DNA of 64,000 nt from Natrialba magadii ATCC 43099 (GTDB taxonomy: Archaea > Halobacteriota > Halobacteria > Halobacteriales > Natrialbaceae). The stretch covers positions 682,001-746,000 of the forward strand of contig NC_013922.1 of NCBI RefSeq assembly GCF_000025625.1, written 5' to 3'. Shown one piece after another: positions 1 through 10,262 of this stretch. The translations under genes were made by a program, and so were the position numbers. The stretch's first letter is position 1, and each line of letters begins with the position of its first letter. Below the pieces are notes generated by a model. That model had not been told where the DNA came from. It saw only the letters and a list, made by a program, of their open reading frames with translations, and ran no database searches.

Positions 1-1113
1 GAACGGTACGGCCCGCTCAAAGTCTGGGCCCTCACCGTCGTCGCACTCGCCGCCGCGGTGATATTCGCCGCGACCGCGTTCCCGGAGCGGGTGTACGTCG
101 ATATCATCTGGCAGTACTACTGGGGTCCCGTCGTCGCCGACGCCCACGGCTGGAGCGAGGTCGCCTGGGCTGACGGTGAACAGATCCCCGCCAGCGAAGC
201 CGGCCCTGACGCCGGCCCAACTGCGTCACCGGGGTACACGTTCGTCTCCTACGCCGGCTACATCCCGACGCTCATCCTGGGTGTCATCGGGATCGTCTTC
301 CTGATCGACCGACTCGAGATCGAGCGCTATCGCGCCGGCTTCTACGGACTCTTTCCGTTCATGCTCTTCGGCGGAGCCCTGCGTGTCGTCGAGGATGCGA
401 ACGTCGCCGCCTACCGCGAAACCGGTGAGCTCGCAATCCAGCTGCCGTGGTCCGGCCTGCTGATCAGTCCGCTCATCTACTTCGTGGTGTTCTTCATCGC
501 GTTCGTCGCGGTCGTCGTCTCGGTCTGGCTCGAGCGCAACGACTACGTCCCGGGCTATGAGTACCCGCTTGGAGCGATCGGGACGGTGTTGCTCACCGGC
601 ACGGTCGGCTACCTCGGCTATCTCGCCTGGGCAGAGCCCTACGCGACGTTCTATCCGTGGCTCCTCATCGTGACACTCGTCGGTGCGACAGTCGCGACGT
701 GGCTCACCTGGAAGGCAACCCACGCGTTCATGCCAGGCATCCACCGCGGAACGATGTTCATGGGCGCGGTCGTCATCTGGGCGCACGCCGTCGACGGTGT
801 CGCGAACGTCATCGGCCTCGACTGGGCGACGGCGTTCGGACACGAGCACAACCTGCTTCCGAAGCACCCGGTGAACGAAGCGATCGTTGACACGACCGGC
901 TCGCTCCTTCCGGCGGACGTCGTCGCTGTAACCGGCGCAGCGTGGCCGTTCCTCCTGGTCAAACTCGCCGCTGCAGTGTTCGTGATCTGGATCTTCGACG
1001 AAACGGTCTTCGAGGAGAGTCCACGCTATACGATCCTCCTGCTCATTACGGTCGTCGCGGTCGGTCTCGGTCCCGGAACGCGTGACATGCTCCGGGCAAC
1101 GTTCGGCGTCTGA
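1..1113 (+). CDS. DUF63 family membrane protein (5' end cut by window)
   Basis: The frame is open from the first base, and a GTG at 58 sits inside what looks like a membrane helix, so the true start probably lies upstream of the window. The visible part (about 370 residues) has roughly eight hydrophobic segments, and its early motif [16 protein letters not shown] fits my memory of the DUF63 family of archaeal integral membrane proteins. No catalytic motif is evident and the family function is unknown. The gene converges on the regulator at 1174-1989. The family call rests on recognition rather than a search. Confidence 0.8.
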   Translation, partial: ERYGPLKVWALTVVALAAAVIFAATAFPERVYVDIIWQYYWGPVVADAHGWSEVAWADGEQIPASEAGPDAGPTASPGYTFVSYAGYIPTLILGVIGIVFLIDRLEIERYRAGFYGLFPFMLFGGALRVVEDANVAAYRETGELAIQLPWSGLLISPLIYFVVFFIAFVAVVVSVWLERNDYVPGYEYPLGAIGTVLLTGTVGYLGYLAWAEPYATFYPWLLIVTLVGATVATWLTWKATHAFMPGIHRGTMFMGAVVIWAHAVDGVANVIGLDWATAFGHEHNLLPKHPVNEAIVDTTGSLLPADVVAVTGAAWPFLLVKLAAAVFVIWIFDETVFEESPRYTILLLITVVAVGLGPGTRDMLRATFGV

Positions 1114-1173
1114 TCGCCTGCGACCACAACTCAACTGTAACTGTAACTGCGACCACAACTCAACTGCAACCTA

Positions 1174-1989
1174 TTACTCGTCGATACCGTCGATTGCCGG
1201 CACCGGTTCGGCAGCCGACCAGAGTTCGTCGAAGCTCTCTGCCAACTCGCGTGCCGTCTCATTGTCCCGGAAGTTGACCACCGCGAGTAGCTCCTCGTCC
1301 GCAACGGGGTTGACAACCTCCAGGCAGACTTCGACCCCGTCGATGACGATGAACCGTTGCTGGGGAACGCGTTCGACCTGACGAACCGCCAGCCCGGCGT
1401 CGACGAGCGCGCCGAGTTTGTCGGTCGCACTCGAGAGGTCACTCGCGAGCAGTCGAACGGAGAGCCCGGTCTCGAGGAGGTCGGCGAGCCGCGCCGAGAA
1501 GACGTCACGCCACTCGGGGCCGATGTCGACCGCGTCGACGACGATCCGGATCGAGTCGTCCGCGGCGGCAAAGCGCTCGAGCAGCAGGTCCTGGGCAGCC
1601 TGGTCGTGGAGCGCGCTCGTTGCGAACCCCTCGCCGGCGCTGTCACTCGAGTGTGAGAGGTCAGCGAGTGCGTCGGCTGCTGCGGAGGCAGTGCGCTCGT
1701 ACGACGATTGTTTGTCCTCGAGTTCGGCGACGCGGGTTTCGAGCAGTCGGTCGACGGCTTCACTCGATTCGACGTGGACGTAGGTTCGCGGTCGTCCGTC
1801 GTCGGCGCGGACGAGCGAGCGATCGACGAGTGAGTTCAGCACGTCGTAGATTCGACCCTGTGGGATGTCAGACTCGCTCGCGACCTCATCGGCGGTGAGC
1901 GAGCCGTGGCGCGCGAGTGTGAGATACGCCCGCGCTTCGTAGCCCGAGAGGCCGAGTTCGCCGAGCAGTTCGATATGATCGTCGTCCAT
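1174..1989 (-). CDS. TrmB family transcriptional regulator
   Basis: The protein has 271 residues if it starts at the ATG at 1987-1989 (MDDDHIELLGELGLSGYE), the usual TrmB beginning; the longer frame to 2286 would overlap the next promoter. Residues about 8-75 form the winged helix (GYEARAYLTLARHG then PQGRIYDVLNSL). The rest resembles the TrmB C-terminal effector region, which binds sugars in characterised members. It is divergent from the COG1361/RND operon at 2073, with 83 bp between the starts, so control of that operon is a reasonable inference. The ligand cannot be read from the sequence. Confidence 0.85.
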   Translation of the reverse strand: MDDDHIELLGELGLSGYEARAYLTLARHGSLTADEVASESDIPQGRIYDVLNSLVDRSLVRADDGRPRTYVHVESSEAVDRLLETRVAELEDKQSSYERTASAAADALADLSHSSDSAGEGFATSALHDQAAQDLLLERFAAADDSIRIVVDAVDIGPEWRDVFSARLADLLETGLSVRLLASDLSSATDKLGALVDAGLAVRQVERVPQQRFIVIDGVEVCLEVVNPVADEELLAVVNFRDNETARELAESFDELWSAAEPVPAIDGIDE

Positions 1990-2072
1990 ACTCGTATCAT
2001 TACGTTTAGAAACAACAAGCTTGTGGTTTGCAATAGAAAGGTTGATAGGTGAGCTGACGAAACGGTCAGGTA

Positions 2073-3986
2073 ATGAGACGGACGTACCTCGTCGGCCTGC
2101 TTCTGGTTTTGCTTTCGATCGGACTCGTGGCTGGCTCGCCGCTGATCGTCGCGGCGTCCGAAAATCCCGACTTCGACGTGTATCTCCCCGAAAATATCGT
2201 CGAACCGGGTGAGGAGACTGCAATCGAACTCGAGATCCGGAACGGCGCGTCCGCCGAGGACGACACTGAGGTCGGAGACACGCCACCTGGCGACGCTCGT
2301 GACGTCACCGTCGACGTCAGCACGGCGGACGACGATATACCGGTCTCCGTACAGACGGAGACGACGCCGATGCCGACCATGTCGAGCCAGATGCTGCTCT
2401 CCGAATCGTTCGACATCGTCGTCGACGAAAACGCGTCGGCCGGTAGCTACGAACTCGAGGTCGAAATCGACTACACCTACACGACTTCCGGCGGTTCGGA
2501 GCGCACCAGTACTGATACCGAAACCGTCGAAATCGTTGTCGACGACCGCGCACGATTCGATGCCGACCTCATCAAGTCGGAACTCATCGTCGGCGACCGC
2601 GGGACGGTCCAACTCGAGTTGACCAACACTGGCGTCGAGAACGCGAGCGATGCGGTGGTTCAGTTCGGCGCGGCCGACCAGAACCTCCAGACGGTCACGC
2701 CGACGACCGAGGAGTCAGAGCTCTCCACCGGGACAGAAGAGTACATCGGCGACTGGGAAATCAACGAGACCGTGACGGCGACCGCGAACATGGAACTCGC
2801 GGATGACGCCGTCGCACGCACGTATCCGGTTACCGCCGCCGTCGAGTTCCGCGACGAGGAGGGTGTCGACCAGACCTCGCGCGAACTCCGCGTCGGCGCG
2901 CCGACGAAGGATCAACAGTCGTTCGCCCTCGAGAACGTTTCCAGCGACCTCGCGGTCGGCGAGGACGGCACGGTGAAGGGCGAACTCACCAACAAGGGTC
3001 CAAACCCCGTCGACGGTGCGGTCATCGTCGTCGACGACAGCGGTGGCAACGACATCGTTCCGGACCTCGATGACAGCCTCGGGAGTGGCTCGAACGTCTA
3101 TCCGCGCGAGGGACAGTACGCGGTTGGCCAACTCGAACCCGGCGAGTCCGCGCCGTTCGAGTTCCGTATCGGCGTCGGTAGTGAGGCCGAACCCGGCCCG
3201 CGCGTGATCGAAACCGACGTACGCTATCGTAACGCCGCAGACGAGGTCCGTACGACGACCGAACCGCTCGACGCGACGGTCGACGTTGCCCCCGAGCGCG
3301 ACGAGTTCGCGCTCGAAGCGCTGAACGCGACGTTCGAACGCGATAGCGGCGGCGACGTCGAACTTACGGTGACGAACCAACTCGACGAAACGGTGACCGA
3401 CATCGAGGCGAAACTGTTCACGAACGATCCACTCGACAGCAGCGACGACGAGGCGTTCATCCCGGCACTCGAGTCCGGCGAGTCTGCGACGGTCGTCTTC
3501 GACGTCTCGGTCGAGGACAGCGCGATGGCGCAGACGTATCCGCTTCGGCTCGACTTCCGGTACGACGACGCGCGGTCGAACTCACAGCTGACGGACACCT
3601 ACCGGGTGCCGATCGACGTCGTCGAACCCAAAGACGACGGACTCTCGACCCAGGCACTGCTGGCCATCCTCGGCGTCGTTGGCGGCGTCGGGGCTGCGGT
3701 CTGGTGGTTCCGTGATCGGCTCGCAACCGCCGTCGAGGGCGTTCCCGTGCTCGGTCGACTCGCTGCGATCACGATTCCGAACCCGCTCGCACGCCTTCGG
3801 GGTTCCGAAGCGGAGAGCGGCGACGACTCGGCCGTCGAGACGCGGTTCAGCGAGCCCGACGACGGAAGCGAACGTGGATCCGTGAGCGACGGCACGGGCT
3901 CGACGCCGGACGATACTGACGTGCTCGACGACCGAACGGCCGCCCAGAAGGAGGCCGAACCAGACCCCGCCGAGACCGACCACTGA
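2073..3986 (+). CDS. COG1361-type surface protein with CARDB/NEW3-like repeats
   Basis: The 637-residue protein has an N-terminal signal (about residues 1-29), several Ig-like repeats containing phrases such as VQLELTNTGVENASDAVV, one C-terminal membrane helix near residues 525-545 (LLAILGVVGGVGAAVWWF), and an acidic cytoplasmic tail. COG1361 S-layer-like proteins with this plan are common next to RND exporters in haloarchaea. The stop lies 4 bases before the exporter start at 3991, so the two genes are almost certainly co-transcribed. It probably acts as an external or periplasm-like accessory of that exporter; this role is inferred. Confidence 0.8.
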   Translation: MRRTYLVGLLLVLLSIGLVAGSPLIVAASENPDFDVYLPENIVEPGEETAIELEIRNGASAEDDTEVGDTPPGDARDVTVDVSTADDDIPVSVQTETTPMPTMSSQMLLSESFDIVVDENASAGSYELEVEIDYTYTTSGGSERTSTDTETVEIVVDDRARFDADLIKSELIVGDRGTVQLELTNTGVENASDAVVQFGAADQNLQTVTPTTEESELSTGTEEYIGDWEINETVTATANMELADDAVARTYPVTAAVEFRDEEGVDQTSRELRVGAPTKDQQSFALENVSSDLAVGEDGTVKGELTNKGPNPVDGAVIVVDDSGGNDIVPDLDDSLGSGSNVYPREGQYAVGQLEPGESAPFEFRIGVGSEAEPGPRVIETDVRYRNAADEVRTTTEPLDATVDVAPERDEFALEALNATFERDSGGDVELTVTNQLDETVTDIEAKLFTNDPLDSSDDEAFIPALESGESATVVFDVSVEDSAMAQTYPLRLDFRYDDARSNSQLTDTYRVPIDVVEPKDDGLSTQALLAILGVVGGVGAAVWWFRDRLATAVEGVPVLGRLAAITIPNPLARLRGSEAESGDDSAVETRFSEPDDGSERGSVSDGTGSTPDDTDVLDDRTAAQKEAEPDPAETDH

Positions 3987-3990
3987 GACG

Positions 3991-6408
3991 ATGGGCGACG
4001 GACTCCTCCAGCGCACCCTCGGGGCACTCACCTACTGGATAACCGACCGGCCGAAGGCGGTAATCGTCGCCTTCCTGCTCCTCACAGCGCTGTTTGTCGG
4101 CGGTCTCGGTCAGATCGAGATGGACGAGGACATCGACACGTTCGCCGACGGTGTCCCGGCACAGGAAGCCAGCGACGCGGTTGACAAGGAGTTCGAACCG
4201 CCGTTCGAGTCCGACGCGCCGACAACGCAACTCATCCAGCGCGGCGAGAACGTGCTCACCCGGGACGCGTTGCTCCGGTTACTCGAGTTCCAACAGCATG
4301 TCGAACAACAGGATGAGTTCCGCGTCACCGAGACGGCGAGTACCGCTCAGGCAGTCGCCCAGTCGATCGATCCGACGGCATCGACGCTCGACGAGCAGAT
4401 TCGGGCGCTCGAACGGACGGATGATGGGACCGTTCGCGAGACGGTTCGCGACCTCGCCGACGAACCGTCGTTTGCGGCCTCGCTGAGCGAGGACTTCAGC
4501 CCGCAAGACCCTTCGGCGTCGGCCACAGTGGCGACGGCAACCCACGAGAGCGACACCAACACCCAGGACGTCCAGTTCGAACTGCAGGACGTGGCTGACT
4601 CAGCGGACGGTGAGATCGTCGTCTTCGGTGGCGGTATCTTCGACGCGGAGTTCGAGAACGTGATCGAGGACTCGCTGGGCATTATCATCCCGGTCGTGAT
4701 CGTCCTCATTCTGATCTTTCTGATCGTCGCCTATCGGGATCCGTTCGACCTCGTGTTGGGTCTGGTCGCGCTCGTGATGGCCGTTATCTGGACGTTCGGC
4801 TTCACCGGCTACGCCGGGATTCCGTTCACCATGATGATGATCGCGATTCCGCCGCTGTTGCTCGCGGTCGGAATCGATTTCGGCATCCACGCGGTCAATC
4901 GCTACCGCGAGGAACGGATTACGGGTTCGAGTATCAAGAACAGCATGGAAGACGCCGCAGAGCAACTACTCGTTGCGTTCTTCATCGTCACGGGGACGAC
5001 CGTCATCGGCTTCGGCGCGAACGTGACGAGCGATCTCGGTCCGATCCGCGAATTCGGCTTCGTGGCCAGCGTCGGGATTATCTTCACGTTCCTGATCTTC
5101 GGCATCTTCCTGCCCGCGGTGAAGGTCTGGCTCGATCGCCTGCGCCGACGACACGACCTCCCCTCGTTCAGCACGTCACCGCTTGGCTCCGAAGACTCTG
5201 CACTCGGGCGCTACCTCCCCGCTGGCGCACACCTCGGCAAACGCGCACCGATCGCGATGTTGCTCATTGCACTGCTCGTGACTGGTGGCGCGGGCGCGTA
5301 CGCGACCACCGTCGACACGACGTTCGAGGAGGAAGACTTCCTCCCGCCGGAGGAAATCCCCGGCTACATCGAGGCTGCGCCCGAGCCGCTCGCCCCTTCG
5401 GAGTACACTGCAACCGAGACCATCACCTACCTCGACGACAACTTCGAGAGCGGCGAGGACGACCAGGTCACCGTCTACGTCGAGGGGCCGATATACGAGG
5501 ATCACGTCCTGGAATCCGTCTATCGCGCCGGCGAGGATCCGCCCTCGACCATCGTTACCGAGGACTCGGTTGCCGACAGCGAGAGTATCATCGACGTCAT
5601 GCACGACCACGCCGACCAGGACGAGGAGTTCGCCCACCTCCTCGCAGCCAACGACATGAGCAACACCGGCGTCCCCGACCGCAACGTCGGCCACGTCCTC
5701 GATCAGTTGCTCCAGTCCGACTCGCGCGAGGCGGCACTCGAGTACATCACCGAGGACCAGCGCAGCATGCGCGTGATCTACACGGTTGAGGCGGGTGCGA
5801 CCCAGGAGGAGGTGACGGGTGACGCCGAGGAGTTGGCTTCGGACTTCCGACTCGAGACGACGCCAACGGGGGATATCGTCGTCTTCCACGAGATTTCGGA
5901 CCTGATCTTCGAGTCGTCGATGCTCAGTCTTGCACTGGCGCTCGTATTGACGGCAGTGTTCCTGATGGTGATCTACCACGTACTGGAGGGGCGGGCCTCG
6001 CTTGGAATCGCGAACCTCGTGCCGATCGTGGTTACCGTCGCGGTGCTCGGCGGGACGATGCCGCTGTTCGATCTGCCGCTGAACGCACTGACCGGGACGG
6101 CGCTGTCGATCACGATTGGGATCGGCGTCGCCTATTCGGTCCACGTCACCCACCGATTCATCGACGAATTCAACGAGTGTGGCGACGGCTACACGGCGCT
6201 GGTGACGACGATGCAGGGGACCGGTGGCGCGCTAACGGGCTCGATGCTGACGACCCTGGGCGGGGCAGGCTCGCTCATCCTGGCGATTACGCCGATCATT
6301 GGGCAGTTCGGGCTGGTGATGGTAATCAGCGTCATCTACTCGTACCTGATGGCAATTATCGTCCTGCCACCGACGCTGTTGGTCTGGGAACGGGTGTGTG
6401 GGTCGTAG
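3991..6408 (+). CDS. RND superfamily (MMPL/HAE3-type) exporter
   Basis: The 805-residue protein has the classic duplicated RND plan. Helix 1 is followed by a large outer loop, a block of five or six helices (starting IIIPVVIVLILIFLIVAY), a second helix and loop, and a second helical block (starting MLSLALALVLTAVFLMVIYH). The sterol-sensing/MMPL region with IPPLLLAVGIDFGIHAVNRY carries the Asp expected in proton relay. Archaeal members are single polypeptides without adaptor proteins. Its partner is the COG1361 protein just upstream. The substrate is unknown; lipids, carotenoids or hydrophobic compounds are possible. Confidence 0.88.
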   Translation: MGDGLLQRTLGALTYWITDRPKAVIVAFLLLTALFVGGLGQIEMDEDIDTFADGVPAQEASDAVDKEFEPPFESDAPTTQLIQRGENVLTRDALLRLLEFQQHVEQQDEFRVTETASTAQAVAQSIDPTASTLDEQIRALERTDDGTVRETVRDLADEPSFAASLSEDFSPQDPSASATVATATHESDTNTQDVQFELQDVADSADGEIVVFGGGIFDAEFENVIEDSLGIIIPVVIVLILIFLIVAYRDPFDLVLGLVALVMAVIWTFGFTGYAGIPFTMMMIAIPPLLLAVGIDFGIHAVNRYREERITGSSIKNSMEDAAEQLLVAFFIVTGTTVIGFGANVTSDLGPIREFGFVASVGIIFTFLIFGIFLPAVKVWLDRLRRRHDLPSFSTSPLGSEDSALGRYLPAGAHLGKRAPIAMLLIALLVTGGAGAYATTVDTTFEEEDFLPPEEIPGYIEAAPEPLAPSEYTATETITYLDDNFESGEDDQVTVYVEGPIYEDHVLESVYRAGEDPPSTIVTEDSVADSESIIDVMHDHADQDEEFAHLLAANDMSNTGVPDRNVGHVLDQLLQSDSREAALEYITEDQRSMRVIYTVEAGATQEEVTGDAEELASDFRLETTPTGDIVVFHEISDLIFESSMLSLALALVLTAVFLMVIYHVLEGRASLGIANLVPIVVTVAVLGGTMPLFDLPLNALTGTALSITIGIGVAYSVHVTHRFIDEFNECGDGYTALVTTMQGTGGALTGSMLTTLGGAGSLILAITPIIGQFGLVMVISVIYSYLMAIIVLPPTLLVWERVCGS

Positions 6409-6706
6409 TGAACAGGTGTGTTCGACCGCCCAGCTGAGAGAGTACACCCCCCTACACGTTCTTGAGGGACAAACGAACCAGTTAAGAGGAAAGTCCCACT
6501 TCGGTCGAGTATGTTTGGACTGTGGGGAAACGTATCCAACCAGACGCAACTCTCGATACCGCGCCGGATTCGCATCGCGTCCGGATACAGTATTGGAGAG
6601 GGATAGCTCGCGGACACTCACGCCACGAGACAACAACAATGACACAACCAATACAACCACACTCACTCTCGACTTTTGATTATCGTCGACCGCGGAGGGC
6701 AGTTCG
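6409..6706. other. intergenic region without a clear gene
   Basis: This is 298 bp between the RND exporter and the permease. A short frame at 6398-6679 contains CLDCGETYPTRR but has poor codon bias and overlaps the exporter stop, so I do not call it. The AT-rich stretch ending in acttttgattatc about 30 bp before 6707 probably holds the permease promoter. Confidence 0.4.
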
Positions 6707-9169
6707 ATGACCGGCAGCGACGAGGAACTCGCGAAAGACCTCGGGCTGGTCTCGGCACTCGCGATCGGTATCGGGACCATGATCGGGGCTGGAATCTTCG
6801 TCCTTCCGGGTATCGCCGCACAGGAGGCCGGCCCGCTCGTCGTGGTCTCGTTTATCATCGGCGGTATGATCGCGATGATCAACGCCTTCTCCGTGAGTGA
6901 ACTGGGAACGGCGATGCCGAAAGCTGGCGGAGCGTACTACTACATCAACCGAGCGCTCGGCCCGCTGTTCGGCTCTATTTCGGGGATGGGCGACTGGATC
7001 GGACTCGCCTTTGCAAGCGCGTTCTACAGCATCGGTTTCGGTGGGTATCTTGCCGACTTACTCGATGGTGTCGTCGTCCCGATTCCCGGTGTTGGTGAAC
7101 TCGCACTTCTCCCGACGATTGCCATCGGCCCGCTCGTTCTCACTGAAATTCAGATCGGAGCGGTCATCGCCGGTGTCGTATTCGTCGGCGTCAACTACAT
7201 CGGCGCGAAGGAGACGGGCGGCATTCAGACCATTATCGTGACGCTCCTCCTCGGTCTCCTCACGGTTTTCGCCATCGTCGGCTTCTTCTCGTTCGACTGG
7301 GGCACCGTCACCGCCGACGGCAGCTACGCGCCCGAGGGCGTCGGCGCGATGCTCCCCGGCGCGGCGCTCGTGTTCGTCTCCTACCTCGGCTACGCGAAAA
7401 TCGCGACTATCGGCGAGGAACTCAAGAACCCAGGCCGGAATCTTCCGATTGCAATCATCGGCAGCGTCGGTATCGTGATGGTCATCTACGCCATCCTCGT
7501 CGGCCTCCTGATGGGACTGATCCCACACGAGGAGTTCTTCCTCGATACAGTCGAGGACGCGCCGATGTCCTACGCCGCCGAAATCGTCTTCGACTACCAG
7601 TTGCCGGTCGCCGGCTTCGAAATCCCGATCCTCGGTATCGGTGTGACCTCGATTACGCTCGCGGCACTGCTCGCGACCGCCTCGAGTGCGAACGCGTCGA
7701 TCCTCGCGTCCGCGCGTATCAACTTCGCGATGGGCCGTGACAAGATCGTCACCGACTCGCTCAACGAGATTCACCCCCGATTCGCGACGCCGTACCGCTC
7801 GATCGCCATCACCGGTGGCCTGATCATCATCTTCATCATTGGCCTCGGTGAGACAGTCGAGATCCTCTCGAGTGCAGCCAGTGTGCTCCACCTCGTTGTC
7901 TACGCACTGATCAACGCCTCGTTGATCGTCTTCCGCGAGACGAACCCGCCGGAGTACGATCCCGACTTCGAGGTGCCGTTCTACCCGTACCTGCCGATTT
8001 CCGGTTTCGTCCTCTCGCTCGGGTTGATCTACTACATGGACCGAACGGCGACCCTGATCGCCGGCGCGTTCGTCGTCTTCGCAATCGTATGGTACTTCGC
8101 GTACGCGCGAACGGAGACTAATCTCGAGGGACTACTCGGGACGTACATCCTGGACCGCTCCGCCGAGATGCCGGACGCGGCCGTGACCGCAGCGAGTGCC
8201 GTCAAACCCACGGACGAGGACGAACACACCGTCGTCGTCCCTGTCTCGAATCCACGAACTGAGTCCGAACTGCTCTCGCTCGCGAGCGTGCTAGCGAAGG
8301 CAAACGACGGCCGCGTCCAGGCCGTCCACATCGTCGAGGTGCCAGATCAGACGCCACTCGAGGAGGGCTCCGAACACATGCGACGCATCGACGCAGAGTC
8401 CCAGAAACTGATGTCGAACGTCGAGCAGAGTACGGAGACGCTCGACGTCCCCGTCGAGGTTCGGACGGTCGTCTCCCACCGGTCGTTCGACGAGGTGTTC
8501 AACGTCGCCCAGCGCGAGAACGCCGATACGGTCGTTATGGGCTGGGGTCCAGACCGACCGTGGTCTGCGGGTCGTGCCGAACGGCCACTGGACGAACTCA
8601 CGCACGAGCTGCCGTGTGACTTCCTCGTGCTCAACGACCGCGGCTTCGATGCCGAGCGCGTGCTGGTGCCGACGGCTGGTGGCCCCACCTCCGAGCTGAG
8701 CGCCGAAGTCGCACGGGACTTCCGCGAGCAAGTCGGCGCGGAGGTTACCCTCCTGCACGTCGTCGATGAGGGGACGAGCCAGCAGGATGGCGAGGCCTTC
8801 CTTCGCGAGTGGGCAACCGAACAGGGGCTCGAGGATGCGGCGATCCGTATCGATACCTCCGGCGACGTCGAATCCGCAATTGCGACGGCAGCCCGTGACC
8901 ACTCGCTGGTCGTTATCGGCGCAACCGAGCGTGGCCTGCTCTCGCGGCTGTTCCGTGGCTCACTGGCCTACGACGTGGTCAACGAAGTCGACTGTTCGGT
9001 TCTGCTCGCCGAACGACCGACCTCGCGGTCGCTTCGTGATCGGCTGTTTGGCCGGGAACACGAGCGTACTGACGGCGACACCAACACTGACACCGGCACC
9101 GGCACCGACACCGACACCGGAACCGGAACCGGCACCAGCAGCGAAAGCAAACTCGAGAGCGACACCTAA
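6707..9169 (+). CDS. APC family amino acid permease fused to two UspA domains
   Basis: The 820-residue protein has an N-terminal APC permease (about residues 1-480, twelve hydrophobic segments) with the substrate-binding helix signature IGIGTMIGAGIFVLPG. Two universal-stress-protein domains follow: one from about residue 505 (EHTVVVPVSN) and one from about residue 645, ending with the nucleotide-binding-like GATERGLLSRLFRGS. Such fusions are common in haloarchaea. The soluble domains probably sense ATP or another nucleotide to gate transport, which is inferred. The last 35 residues are a Thr/Asp/Gly hexamer-repeat tail. The gene seems to stand alone, and the transported amino acid is not predictable. 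Confidence 0.88.
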   Translation: MTGSDEELAKDLGLVSALAIGIGTMIGAGIFVLPGIAAQEAGPLVVVSFIIGGMIAMINAFSVSELGTAMPKAGGAYYYINRALGPLFGSISGMGDWIGLAFASAFYSIGFGGYLADLLDGVVVPIPGVGELALLPTIAIGPLVLTEIQIGAVIAGVVFVGVNYIGAKETGGIQTIIVTLLLGLLTVFAIVGFFSFDWGTVTADGSYAPEGVGAMLPGAALVFVSYLGYAKIATIGEELKNPGRNLPIAIIGSVGIVMVIYAILVGLLMGLIPHEEFFLDTVEDAPMSYAAEIVFDYQLPVAGFEIPILGIGVTSITLAALLATASSANASILASARINFAMGRDKIVTDSLNEIHPRFATPYRSIAITGGLIIIFIIGLGETVEILSSAASVLHLVVYALINASLIVFRETNPPEYDPDFEVPFYPYLPISGFVLSLGLIYYMDRTATLIAGAFVVFAIVWYFAYARTETNLEGLLGTYILDRSAEMPDAAVTAASAVKPTDEDEHTVVVPVSNPRTESELLSLASVLAKANDGRVQAVHIVEVPDQTPLEEGSEHMRRIDAESQKLMSNVEQSTETLDVPVEVRTVVSHRSFDEVFNVAQRENADTVVMGWGPDRPWSAGRAERPLDELTHELPCDFLVLNDRGFDAERVLVPTAGGPTSELSAEVARDFREQVGAEVTLLHVVDEGTSQQDGEAFLREWATEQGLEDAAIRIDTSGDVESAIATAARDHSLVVIGATERGLLSRLFRGSLAYDVVNEVDCSVLLAERPTSRSLRDRLFGREHERTDGDTNTDTGTGTDTDTGTGTGTSSESKLESDT

Positions 9170-9296
9170 GTCACACCCGCGCTGCCATACCACCCGTTCT
9201 GCCTCAACTCCTGCTCTGCCATACCACCCGTTCTTCTCCACCGTTTCCTGTACCGTTCGGGAACGCATATACGAGCCCGGTCACTACGATAGCAGT

Positions 9297-10262
9297 ATGA
9301 CTGACAGCGCCGCCGCGGAGTCGGCCTGGTTCGCGGCCGTCGATGCCGACGACCTCGAGGACCTCGACTCGCTCGACACCGTCGACACCGATGCCCGCAA
9401 CTCCACCGCCGTCACCGCGATCCGCGACGGAACCGCCGCCACACCCGACAACTGGCCAGCACTGGCCGTCGAAATCGGTATTGTCGACGACGAGAACGAG
9501 TACTACGACCTGTTGCATACGGCGACGATGGCAGCCACCCGCGCCACCGTCACCGAGCGCGAAGCCGCCGACGACCGCCAGCTCGTCCACGCCGTCCGCG
9601 CCATGGACGACTGCGAGCGCACCGCCAACGAACTCGCCGAACGCCTCGCCGAGTGGGCCGGCACCGTCGACCCCGATGCCGGCACCGGCATCTCGTTCGC
9701 CCGCAAAATCACAGCTGGCGAGCACGCACTCGAGTCCGGTCACGAACCGATCGCCTCCCTGGCCGAGCGCGTCGTTGACCTCGCGGACGAAGCCGACGAC
9801 CTCCGGGAGTTCGTCGAGCGCCAGACACCAACTGTCGCACCGAATCTCGCCGCCCTCGCCGGGCCGGTGCTCGGTGCTCGACTGCTCTCGCTGGCAGGTG
9901 AACTCGAGTCCCTCGCGAAGAAGCCAAGCGGGACGATTCAGGTGTTGGGTGCGGAGGACGCGCTGTTCGCCCACCTGCGCGGGCACGCGAGTTCGCCCAA
10001 GCACGGGATCATCTACATGCACGATGCGGTTCGCGGGACGCATCCGGACGAGCGCGGCTCTGCGGCTCGAGCCGTTGCAGGAAAACTCGCGATCGCCGCG
10101 CGGGTCGATCACTATTCAGGTGAGCGCAAGCCGGAACTGGAGGCAGAACTCGCGGAGCGCATTGAGACGATTCAGGCGCGGACGACGGAAGGCGACGACA
10201 ATGGCGATGACAATGATGATGCCGGCACCGACGCCGAAAATGGAGGCGAGACCGATGCGTAA
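9297..10262 (+). CDS. NOP5/NOP56/NOP58 family protein
   Basis: The 321-residue protein starts at the ATG at 9297 (MTDSAAAESAWFA); the longer upstream frame overlaps the permease out of phase. The N-terminal and coiled-coil part precedes the Nop domain (about residues 190-280), containing PNLAALAGPVLGARLLSLAG and the RNP-binding stretch GAEDALFAHLRG, then an acidic tail. Archaeal Nop5 scaffolds box C/D sRNPs with L7Ae and fibrillarin and guides 2'-O-methylation of rRNA and tRNA. Its 3' end overlaps flpA by 8 bases, as expected for the universal archaeal nop5-flpA pair. Confidence 0.93.
   Translation: MTDSAAAESAWFAAVDADDLEDLDSLDTVDTDARNSTAVTAIRDGTAATPDNWPALAVEIGIVDDENEYYDLLHTATMAATRATVTEREAADDRQLVHAVRAMDDCERTANELAERLAEWAGTVDPDAGTGISFARKITAGEHALESGHEPIASLAERVVDLADEADDLREFVERQTPTVAPNLAALAGPVLGARLLSLAGELESLAKKPSGTIQVLGAEDALFAHLRGHASSPKHGIIYMHDAVRGTHPDERGSAARAVAGKLAIAARVDHYSGERKPELEAELAERIETIQARTTEGDDNGDDNDDAGTDAENGGETDA

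Noticed and set aside
6398-6679. 93-aa frame with a CxxC pair (CLDCGETYPTRR)
   Set aside because: It overlaps the exporter stop, has no second metal-binding pair and has atypical codon use.
8766-9296. long N-terminal extension of the Nop5 frame
   Set aside because: It lies out of phase within the permease gene; Nop5 similarity begins after the ATG at 9297.
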